A DNA stretch of 5,014 nt, taken from assembly GCA_003520545.1 (NCBI GenBank), contig DOUP01000246.1, positions 4,278-9,291 on the forward strand. The letters run 5' to 3'. The notes under the pieces were generated by a model. That model ran no database searches, was not told where the DNA came from, and was given only the letters and a program-made list of their open reading frames with translations. Numbering within the stretch: position 1 is the first letter of the stretch; each line of letters begins with the position of its first letter. The position numbers were made by a program, and so were the translations under genes. This DNA is from Maritimibacter sp. (GTDB lineage Bacteria > Pseudomonadota > Alphaproteobacteria > Rhodobacterales > Rhodobacteraceae). Shown piece after piece: positions 1-4,682 of the stretch.

Positions 1-1
1 G

Positions 2-166
2 GAGGCGGGTTCGGCCTTTGACGCCGCTACGGCGAAGGCGTTGGAGGACAATATCCTGTCACGCGGCGGATCGGTGGAGGCCGAAGACCTCTACAAAGCC
101 TTCCGGGGCAAGATGCCTCAGGTGGAAGCGCTGCTCAAAGGCCGGGGGCTGATCGCCGCCGAATAG
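2..166 (+). CDS. M3 family metallopeptidase (peptidyl-dipeptidase Dcp-like), C-terminal fragment
   Basis: This is the 3' end of a gene that starts left of the window: 54 codons in one frame, ending in TAG at 164-166. The tail reads ...FDAATAKALEDNILSRGG..., then LYKAFRGKMPQVEALL and KGRGL. That matches the usual C-terminus of M3 zinc oligopeptidases (Dcp, OpdA), where a helix ending in SRGG or SGGS is followed by an FRGR-P-x-x-x-ALL-x-x-RGL closing motif. These are generally cytoplasmic enzymes that degrade short peptides; Dcp removes C-terminal dipeptides. The catalytic HExxH region lies outside the window, so activity cannot be judged here. The FRGK-P form leans towards Dcp over OpdA, but the fragment cannot settle this. 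The gene converges on the metal transporter gene at 286-1188. Confidence 0.8.
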   Translation, partial: EAGSAFDAATAKALEDNILSRGGSVEAEDLYKAFRGKMPQVEALLKGRGLIAAE

Positions 167-208
167 CCCTTTCCGGTCTCGAAGTATCCCAGGGGGTCGG
201 CTTTGTTG

Positions 209-234
209 CGCCATTGGTCCGAGCGACAATGGCG
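209..234. terminator. Perfect 8-bp inverted repeat in the convergent gap, possible bidirectional terminator
   Basis: CGCCATTG at 209-216 is exactly repeated in inverted form as CAATGGCG at 227-234, with a 10-nt loop. It lies 42 bp after the peptidase stop and 51 bp after the transporter stop, so it could end transcription from either side. Neither strand has a T-run after the stem, so it is not a classical intrinsic terminator. The role is inferred from position only. Confidence 0.35.
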
Positions 235-249
235 ACGGGCACAGCATCC

Positions 250-276
250 CCCGCCTGCGGCGACCGCGAAAGCGGG
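250..276 (-). terminator. GC-rich nested stem-loop just downstream of the transporter gene
   Basis: CCCGC (250-254) pairs with GCGGG (272-276), and inside it GCGG (257-260) pairs with CCGC (264-267) around a CGA loop. The stem begins 9 bp past the TAA of the leftward transporter gene, where a terminator is expected. No U-tract follows it, so it would need to act as a GC-only or factor-assisted terminator. Such short GC pairings also arise by chance in DNA this rich in GC. Confidence 0.3.
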
Positions 277-285
277 CGCAAAGCC

Positions 286-1188
286 TTATCGGGAAGGATC
301 GTCCGGGTGCGGTTCGACGCCCACAGGGTCTTTGTGGATCAACACGTCCGTGCCGGGAAATTCCGTCAGGATCGCGCGGCGCAGCGCGGCTCCGATGGCA
401 TGGGCATCATCGAGCGATTGCCTGCCGTCCAATTCGATGTGCAGGTTCACGAAGGTGACCGAACCGGCGGTGCGGGTTTTCAGATCGTGAAAGCCGTGGA
501 CACCGGGAAAGCCAGCAACCAATGCCCCGATCCCTGCGATGGTTTCCGGGTCTGCCGACCGGTCCATCAGCGCGTCGAACGCCCCCTTGAAGATACTCAC
601 CGCCCCGAAGGCGAGCATGATGGCGGCGGCGATGGCGACGAAGCTGTCGATACTGTGTAGTCCAAACGCGCGGCTGGCCCAAAGCGACAGGATCGCGCCG
701 ACGGCGGGGAGAAGATCCCCCACGTAGTGAAGGCTGTCCGCGGCAACCACCCGGCTCCCGGTGCGTTTGGAGACGAAACGCTGCCATGTGACGAGCGCCA
801 GTGTGAGCACGATAGAGAGCGCCATCGCGACCATCCCGCGCCCTTCGTTGGCAAGCTCCGTGGGCGCATCGGACAGGAGCCGTCCCACGGCGGCGTAGCC
901 GATGGCGCCTGCCGCGATCATCACGAAAATCGACTGGCCGAGGGCCGCAAAGTCTTCGGCGGAGGTATGCCCGAAGTGGTGATCCTCATCCGCGGGGCGC
1001 GCCGCATAGATCATCGCCACCAGGCCGCCAAGCGACACCATCAGGTCCATCGCGCTATCGGCAAGCGAGGCTGCGACCGACAGCGCCGAGGTGCCGCCAA
1101 GCGCCCAGAGTTTCAAGGCCACGAGGACCAAGGCAACGCTGGCGGAGGCGATACCGGCAGACAGGTTCATGCGTGTATGACTGGACAT
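286..1188 (-). CDS. fieF: Cation diffusion facilitator family transporter (FieF/YiiP-like metal/H+ antiporter)
   Basis: A 300-aa inner-membrane protein, the same length as E. coli FieF/YiiP, a proton-driven exporter of Zn(II), Fe(II) and Cd(II). The transport site is intact: D44 and D48 in TM2 (DSAMD) and H154 and D158 in TM5 (HYVGD), matching YiiP D45/D49/H153/D157. The second site, D67/H70/H74 in the HHFGH loop, is also present. The C-terminal cytoplasmic metal-binding domain keeps FHDLKTR (H234), LHIEL (H250), DDAHA (H263) and IHKDP (H285, D287), so binuclear zinc binding and dimerisation should be retained. The odd point is that the residue equivalent to YiiP Lys77 is Ser76. The ATG at 1188 has GGAGG at 1197-1193, only 4 nt away; the next Met (M7) has no ribosome site. 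It is the last gene of the leftward group, 42 bp after the glycosyltransferase. The metal exported cannot be fixed from sequence, but the HD pair in TM5 favours Zn/Fe over Mn. Confidence 0.93.
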   Translation of the reverse strand: MSSHTRMNLSAGIASASVALVLVALKLWALGGTSALSVAASLADSAMDLMVSLGGLVAMIYAARPADEDHHFGHTSAEDFAALGQSIFVMIAAGAIGYAAVGRLLSDAPTELANEGRGMVAMALSIVLTLALVTWQRFVSKRTGSRVVAADSLHYVGDLLPAVGAILSLWASRAFGLHSIDSFVAIAAAIMLAFGAVSIFKGAFDALMDRSADPETIAGIGALVAGFPGVHGFHDLKTRTAGSVTFVNLHIELDGRQSLDDAHAIGAALRRAILTEFPGTDVLIHKDPVGVEPHPDDPSR

Positions 1189-1192
1189 CCGG

Positions 1193-1197
1193 CCTCC
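1193..1197 (-). promoter_or_regulatory. Ribosome binding site of the CDF transporter gene
   Basis: GGAGG on the minus strand, 4 nt before the ATG at 1188. It is the only good Shine-Dalgarno near the candidate starts and decides for this Met over M7. Its presence in the 42-bp gap shows the gene can be translated independently of the gene before it. Confidence 0.6.
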
Positions 1198-1230
1198 AGG
1201 GTTCGCGGACTGGATAGCGCAGGGCGGGGC

Positions 1231-2169
1231 CTAGATGAAGGCCTTCTCGACGATCCGTTTCCAGGCTCGGTCGGCGAAGTCCTCTTTCGCGACTTCGAGC
1301 AGGTGACGATGCAGGTGCCAGTAGAAATACTTTTCATAAGGGAAGTCTTCCATGGCGGCCTTGCCGAAATCCATCGCCTCGCGCAGGTCTTCGGGTGTCC
1401 GGGCGGTCAGGGTGGCTTGCCAGTAGTCCGACTTGGCACAGGTCACCACGGGCTTTTTCTGCATCAAGGCCTCGAACCCTGCGCGGGAGTTCTGCGTGAC
1501 CACCAGGTCGGCGGCGGCGATCAGGTCATGAACGGAAGCATCCGTTACCTGAACGTTCGGATAATCCTGCGCGGTGGCCATGATGTCGCGCCGCATTGGC
1601 TTGGTCTGAAGCGGATGCGGTTTGACGTAGATGGCCCTGTCGGTCTCATGCTCGGCCACCGTGCGGATCATTTGTTCGGTGGTCAGGTAATGCGCCCGGA
1701 AGGGGTGGCGTTCGATCTCCTGGCAGAAGATGGTGACCCGTGCCTTCGGGGCAGGCGGGTCGATCCGCGCCGGTTGATCGACGGGCGAGATGTTGTGTTC
1801 CAACATCCAGCTTACGACCCCGTTGAAAAACCACTCGGCGGCGTCCTTGTCGAGCCGCTCCGGGGCGAACTGGCCGAAACGGATCGAGGAATTCGCGCCG
1901 ACGCCGACCTCGTCCAGATACCAAAATCCCTTCACGGGACCGGGGGCCACGTGCAGCACGTCCGGGGCGTAATTCGGTCGATCCCCGAAGACGATATGAA
2001 CGTGACCGAGCCCGGGCGCTTGAAGCATTTCGGCAACCTTGGAATGGGCCCGCACCGCCCGCGTCTGAATACCGTCACGCAATGCGCGTTCGGCCAGTTT
2101 CGGGAAAAACCCGTCGGTTCCCGTGACGAGTTCGGCGAGATGTGCGCCATCGGCGTGAATGACCACCAT
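1231..2169 (-). CDS. Capsular polysaccharide biosynthesis/Kdo-transferase-like glycosyltransferase (KpsC/KpsS superfamily)
   Basis: About 312 aa from the chosen ATG, ending in TAG at 1233-1231. The C-terminal half carries marks of the capsule-synthesis family (PF05159; KpsC/KpsS beta-Kdo transferases): YVKPHP (KPHP 183-186) and QNSRAGFEALMQKKPVV (NSRAGFEAL 227-235), comparable to the S-x-x-GFEAL segment that binds the nucleotide sugar in KpsC. No signal peptide or membrane segment is seen, so the protein is probably cytoplasmic. Known relatives build the Kdo linker of surface polysaccharide. The acceptor and sugar here are unknown, and no kps transport genes are adjacent. Start choice: the ATG at 2169 has AGGGG 6 nt upstream. 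The ATG at 2187 (six residues longer) has no ribosome site and sits in a potential hairpin. The frame stays open to 2328, but that part overlaps the SH3 gene and reads as low-quality sequence. The gene begins 59 bp after the SH3 gene. I am confident of the superfamily, less so of the exact reaction. Confidence 0.72.
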   Translation of the reverse strand: MVVIHADGAHLAELVTGTDGFFPKLAERALRDGIQTRAVRAHSKVAEMLQAPGLGHVHIVFGDRPNYAPDVLHVAPGPVKGFWYLDEVGVGANSSIRFGQFAPERLDKDAAEWFFNGVVSWMLEHNISPVDQPARIDPPAPKARVTIFCQEIERHPFRAHYLTTEQMIRTVAEHETDRAIYVKPHPLQTKPMRRDIMATAQDYPNVQVTDASVHDLIAAADLVVTQNSRAGFEALMQKKPVVTCAKSDYWQATLTARTPEDLREAMDFGKAAMEDFPYEKYFYWHLHRHLLEVAKEDFADRAWKRIVEKAFI

Positions 2170-2184
2170 CCGGCGCCCCTGTTT

Positions 2185-2204
2185 CATCAGCACACGGGCT
2201 GACG
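2185..2204 (-). other. Potential hairpin covering the alternative start of the glycosyltransferase gene
   Basis: CATCAGC (2185-2191) and GCTGACG (2198-2204) can form a 7-bp stem with one G-U pair and a 6-nt loop in the leftward transcript. The ATG at 2187 lies inside the stem, whereas the ATG at 2169 with its AGGGG lies just outside. This helps the downstream start. No T-run follows, so it does not look like a terminator. Confidence 0.3.
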
Positions 2205-2228
2205 ATGGTGTGGCGACTTCTTCCACCC

Positions 2229-2738
2229 CTAGTCGAAGACTTCGCCCGGGCCGACGCCCCAAAGACCAGTTTTCTCCATCCATCCCCGATGACCCCCAAC
2301 TCTTACTTTGCACCAGACCGGACCGCATCGGTCCAGGTAAACGACCACACCCGCTTCAAGCCGGGCACGGACCTGCGCATCGCCGGCGGCGCGCGCCAGA
2401 ATGGGTGCGAGATCGCGATCCACGATCCCGGTGCGGGCGCCCGAGATGAGCGAGTAGTGCACCCAGCCTCCGACACCGTCCCGGTCCTGAACCCGCCGCC
2501 AATGCCCGAACTCCCCCACCACGGTGAGCGGCATGCCACGGCGTTTGAACACCCAGTCGATTTTATGTGTGAGCGACGGCCCGCGACGCACATTGGCCTC
2601 GCCAACCTTGAGCGACACGAACCGCGGAATGGGGAGGTTTGTCACCGGCCCCCGTTCCGCCGCACGCGCTTCGGCGGCGGAGACGAGAAGTCCCACCACG
2701 AGAGCCGAAAACGCCAGAAATGCGCTGATCCTTGTCAT
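2229..2738 (-). CDS. Secreted tandem SH3 domain-containing protein
   Basis: A 169-aa exported protein. Residues 1-27 form a signal peptide (MTRIS, a hydrophobic core of about residues 6-19, then an AEARA-A type cleavage region near residue 26). It is followed by two bacterial SH3-like units. The first, about residues 40-100, has ANVRRGPS, then GEFGHWRRV and GGWVHYSLI, the standard signature of SH3_3/SH3_4 domains. The second, about 108-165, is more diverged: VRARLEAGVVV, then CGPVWCKVRVGGHRGWMEK. C138 and C143 could form a disulfide in the periplasm. Bacterial SH3 modules usually bind peptidoglycan or protein partners; no catalytic residues are visible, so a binding role is inferred. The frame is open upstream to 3044, but only the Met at 2738 gives the signal peptide, and the upstream part runs into the divergent dehydrogenase gene. 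The ribosome site is weak (GGCAGAG). It is the first gene of the leftward group. Confidence 0.85.
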   Translation of the reverse strand: MTRISAFLAFSALVVGLLVSAAEARAAERGPVTNLPIPRFVSLKVGEANVRRGPSLTHKIDWVFKRRGMPLTVVGEFGHWRRVQDRDGVGGWVHYSLISGARTGIVDRDLAPILARAAGDAQVRARLEAGVVVYLDRCGPVWCKVRVGGHRGWMEKTGLWGVGPGEVFD

Positions 2739-2749
2739 AACTCTGCCCG

Positions 2750-2763
2750 CGAACGCTTGTTCG
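2750..2763. promoter_or_regulatory. Perfect palindrome CGAAC-N4-GTTCG in the divergent region, possible operator
   Basis: CGAAC (2750-2754) and GTTCG (2759-2763) are perfect inverted half-sites around GCTT, 12 bp upstream of the SH3 gene start. The layout is that of a small dimeric repressor site and resembles the Gram-positive LexA/DinR form GAAC-N4-GTTC. Alphaproteobacterial LexA is known to prefer GTTC-N7-GTTC, so a LexA assignment is doubtful. A leader hairpin for the SH3 mRNA is the alternative. Confidence 0.3.
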
Positions 2764-2786
2764 TATTTTTTGCCGCGCAATTTTAT
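2757..2786 (+). promoter_or_regulatory. Candidate promoter for the hydroxyacid dehydrogenase gene
   Basis: TTGTTC (2757-2762) and TTTTAT (2781-2786) are separated by 18 bp in the most AT-rich part of the 130-bp divergent gap, implying a leader of about 75 nt. A weaker alternative is TTGTGC (2798-2803) and CACGAT (2821-2826) with 17-bp spacing. Neither is close to consensus. The promoter for the leftward genes must lie in the same gap, but I cannot pick it out. Confidence 0.25.
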
Positions 2787-2856
2787 TTCGCGCTGACTTG
2801 TGCCTGTGTGCGTTCCCTGACACGATGCATCACGCGCGCTGAAAAATGCAAGCCAT

Positions 2857-2862
2857 GGGAGG
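2857..2862 (+). promoter_or_regulatory. Ribosome binding site of the hydroxyacid dehydrogenase gene
   Basis: GGGAGG lies 6 nt before the ATG at 2869. A second ATG at 2865 is out of frame and only 2 nt from the site, so 2869 is the start. Confidence 0.75.
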
Positions 2863-2868
2863 CGATGG

Positions 2869-3855
2869 ATGGCTCGGAAGCGGTTGAGTGTTGTCGTTAC
2901 GCGACGGTTGCCGAAAGCGGTCGAGGCCCGGATGGCGGACCTCTTCGACGTTGAATTCAATGAAACCGATGTGCCGATGAGCCGGGAGGCCCTGGCGGAC
3001 GCGATGAAGCGGGCCGATGTGCTCGTGCCGACCCTGTCGGACACGATTGACGCGGCGCTTTTGGCGCAGGCGGGTGAAAACCTGCGGCTGATCGCGAACT
3101 ATGGTGCGGGTGTCGACCACATCGACGTGGGGACCGCGCGCCAGCGGGGGATCCTGGTGTCCAACACGCCCGGTGTCTCGGCCGACGACACGGCGGACAT
3201 GGCCATGGCGATGATCATTTCGCTGTCGCGTCGCCTGCCCGAAGGCGTGCGTATGATGACGGCCGGGGAGTGGTCTGGCTGGTCGCCGTCCGCGCTTCTG
3301 GGACGACGGATCGCCGGGATGCGGTTGGGCATTCTCGGCATGGGCCGGATCGGTCAGGCGGTCGCCCGCCGGGCCAATGCCTTCGGGATGGAGGTGCACT
3401 ACCACAACCGCCGTCGCCTGCATGAAGACATCGAGGAAGAGTTGAAGGCCCGTCATTGGGAGAGCCTCGACCAGATGGTGAGCCGGGTCGATGTGCTCTC
3501 GATCAACGCGCCGCATACGCCGTCCACGTTCCACCTGATGAACGCGCGGCGTCTGAAGCTGATGAAACCGGATGCGGTCGTCATCAACACCTCGCGCGGC
3601 GAAGTGATCGACGAGAACGCCCTCACCCGGATGCTGCGTGCGGGTGAAATCGCCGGGGCCGGTCTGGATGTTTACGAAAAGGGCTCGGAGGGCAATCCGC
3701 GCCTGCGTGAACTGGAAAACGTGGTGCTCCTGCCGCACATGGGTTCGGCCACGGTCGAAGGACGGATCGAGATGGGCGAGAAGGTGATCATCAACATCAA
3801 GACCTTCGACGATGGCCACCGTCCGCCGGATCAGGTCGTGCCGGGCATGCTGTGA
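2869..3855 (+). CDS. D-2-hydroxyacid dehydrogenase, glyoxylate/hydroxypyruvate reductase type
   Basis: A 328-aa cytoplasmic NAD(P)H enzyme of the D-isomer 2-hydroxyacid dehydrogenase family, close in style to GyaR/GhrB glyoxylate and hydroxypyruvate reductases. Order: N-terminal substrate domain (NYGAGVDHID at 77-86), Rossmann domain with GMGRIG at 157-162, then the C-terminal closing segment. After the second strand comes HNRRR (N180, R181, R182) in place of an Asp, which favours NADPH by family rules. The catalytic Arg is R243 (TSRG) and the catalytic His is H290 (PHMGS). The usual Glu of the DVxxxEP motif falls on G272 (DVYEKGSEGNP), although E270 and E274 are close. Proposed role: reduction of glyoxylate to glycolate or hydroxypyruvate to D-glycerate. 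Exact substrate is not decidable here. It is divergent from the SH3 gene and 48 bp before the lipoprotein gene, with no terminator seen between them. Confidence 0.9.
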   Translation: MARKRLSVVVTRRLPKAVEARMADLFDVEFNETDVPMSREALADAMKRADVLVPTLSDTIDAALLAQAGENLRLIANYGAGVDHIDVGTARQRGILVSNTPGVSADDTADMAMAMIISLSRRLPEGVRMMTAGEWSGWSPSALLGRRIAGMRLGILGMGRIGQAVARRANAFGMEVHYHNRRRLHEDIEEELKARHWESLDQMVSRVDVLSINAPHTPSTFHLMNARRLKLMKPDAVVINTSRGEVIDENALTRMLRAGEIAGAGLDVYEKGSEGNPRLRELENVVLLPHMGSATVEGRIEMGEKVIINIKTFDDGHRPPDQVVPGML

Positions 3856-3903
3856 CCGCGTTAACCGCTTGACCCCGCCACAGGCGATGCCAAAACTCGC
3901 TTC

Positions 3904-4563
3904 ATGAAACGCGCCCTCCTGCTCGGCCTTCTGGCCCTGTCCGCCTGTGCAAGACCTTTGACCGAGACGGAAACGCTCGTCGCCAAGAACCTGTTCGGCG
4001 AAAGCCTCGATACCGAAGCGGTGACCGTGACCGCTGGTGTGGGCGTGCTGCCATTGCCGCGAAAGCCCAGGCCGGAACCTGCTGCGGCAGGAGATCCGCA
4101 GCCCACGCGCAAACCACCAGACGACCTTTGTGTGCGCAAACCCAATCCGCGCCAGTACTGGGACTGGCCCGCTGCCTTCGTGCTGCGGAACACGTTGTTC
4201 TTTTCCTTCAAATGGTATCCGCACGATGCCTTCGACGGGATGCCGGAAACCGTTCCCTATCCCCATTCCGTGCTGATGGCACATGAGCTGGTCCACGTCT
4301 GGCAGTGGCAAAACCGCGACTGGACCGGGTATGCCCCGCTCAAGGCGGGCAACGAAAGCCTCGTCTCGCGCGATCCCTACTTCTTTGATCCTGCGGAGGC
4401 GGGCGAGTTTCTGTCTTTTGGCTATGAACAACAAGCCGCGATGATCGAGGACTTCATCTGTTACGCGCTCTTCGACCCCGACGACCCGAAGCTGGATGAA
4501 ATCGCCGGTATTCTGCGCCCGGTTCTGCCCGTCGATGGCTTCCTGAAAAGCCTCGGCCGCTGA
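3904..4563 (+). CDS. HExxH-containing lipoprotein, putative metallopeptidase-like
   Basis: A 219-aa protein I cannot assign to a named gene. Residues 1-14 (MKRALLLGLLALSA) followed by C15 form a clear lipoprotein signal, with lipobox LSA-C. The residue after the Cys is Ala, which does not signal inner-membrane retention, so outer-membrane anchoring is likely. Residues 50-75 are Pro-rich and probably a flexible linker. The folded part holds AHELVHVWQWQ with H127-E128-x-x-H131, the gluzincin zinc motif, and downstream YEQQAAMIED (E175, E182), where a third zinc ligand would be expected. HELVH followed by W/Q residues recalls DUF4157-like and other minimal zinc-protease folds, but activity is not shown. 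The start at 3904 is set by the lipoprotein signal; the ribosome site is poor. It lies 48 bp after the dehydrogenase gene and may share its transcript. Confidence 0.8.
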   Translation: MKRALLLGLLALSACARPLTETETLVAKNLFGESLDTEAVTVTAGVGVLPLPRKPRPEPAAAGDPQPTRKPPDDLCVRKPNPRQYWDWPAAFVLRNTLFFSFKWYPHDAFDGMPETVPYPHSVLMAHELVHVWQWQNRDWTGYAPLKAGNESLVSRDPYFFDPAEAGEFLSFGYEQQAAMIEDFICYALFDPDDPKLDEIAGILRPVLPVDGFLKSLGR

Positions 4564-4570
4564 TCCTTTC

Positions 4571-4615
4571 TGCGTGAATTTCGACGCAAGGTCGTTTTTG
4601 TGCGTCCAAAGGTCG
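4571..4615 (+). repeat. Alternating inverted arms and phased direct repeats in the leader before the flavoprotein gene
   Basis: TGCGT (4571-4575), ACGCA (4584-4588) and TGCGT (4601-4605) alternate, so the middle arm can pair with either neighbour. The right-hand option extends to 6 bp (GACGCA 4583-4588 with TGCGTC 4601-4606). AAGGTCG occurs at 4588-4594 and 4609-4615, exactly 21 bp apart, or two helical turns. A TTTTT run (4595-4599) follows the first stem by 6 nt. It may be a weak terminator for the lipoprotein gene, a phased operator, or a switchable RNA element. The repeats are short, so chance is possible. Confidence 0.35.
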
Positions 4616-4620
4616 GGCAA

Positions 4621-4670
4621 CCTTGTCCCTGATAATGCACTTTCGGCAATCTAGGCGTCGTTGGACAAGG
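4621..4670 (+). promoter_or_regulatory. Inverted repeat overlapping the ribosome site of the flavoprotein gene
   Basis: CCTTGTCC (4621-4628) is a perfect inverted match to GGACAAGG (4663-4670), with a 34-nt loop. The right arm overlaps the AAGGGAG ribosome site (4667-4673), so pairing in the mRNA would cover four of its bases. This works only if transcription starts upstream of 4621; otherwise the same dyad could be a spaced operator. A GATAAT box at 4631-4636 lies in the loop, but I see no convincing -35 partner. Confidence 0.35.
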
Positions 4671-4673
4671 GAG
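4667..4673 (+). promoter_or_regulatory. Ribosome binding site of the DMGDH-type flavoprotein gene
   Basis: AAGGGAG lies 9 nt upstream of the ATG at 4683 and fixes the start of the gene. Confidence 0.65.
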
Positions 4674-4682
4674 TCGCGCAAG

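Noticed and set aside
214..660. 148-codon plus-strand open frame over the end of the CDF gene
   Set aside because: Antisense to a well-conserved C-terminal metal-binding domain; no motifs or ribosome site.
727..2202. 491-codon open frame on the plus strand opposite the CDF and glycosyltransferase genes
   Set aside because: It spans two real genes and the gap between them in antisense, and its product is an Arg/Gly/His-rich string with no recognisable fold.
2170..2328. N-terminal extension of the glycosyltransferase frame
   Set aside because: It overlaps the end of the SH3 gene in another frame, and residues 1-47 show no conserved character. The ATG at 2187 cannot be fully excluded.
2774..2793. 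Direct repeat CGCGC at 2774-2778 and 2789-2793 flanking an AT-rich core
   Set aside because: Five-base GC repeats are common in this DNA; a further copy lies at 2833-2837 without regular spacing.
2739..3044. N-terminal extension of the SH3 protein frame upstream of 2738
   Set aside because: It overlaps the divergent dehydrogenase gene and its promoter, has Ser/Arg/Thr-rich composition, and would place the signal peptide inside the protein.
4571..4599. Classical intrinsic terminator after the lipoprotein gene
   Set aside because: The stem is only 5 bp with an 8-nt loop, and the TTTTT begins 6 nt after it, so it does not meet the usual form. It is kept only as a possible weak element.
2830..4620. 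596-codon open frame on the minus strand opposite the dehydrogenase and lipoprotein genes
   Set aside because: It lies almost wholly antisense to two well-supported genes. Its product is rich in His, Arg, Gly and Gln without any domain motif, signal or ribosome site. Long antisense frames are expected in GC-rich DNA.
4631..4636. GATAAT as a -10 box for the flavoprotein gene
   Set aside because: No -35-like hexamer is found 16-18 bp upstream. TTGTCC at 4623-4628 is too close, and its own partner 18 bp on (CAATCT) is weak.
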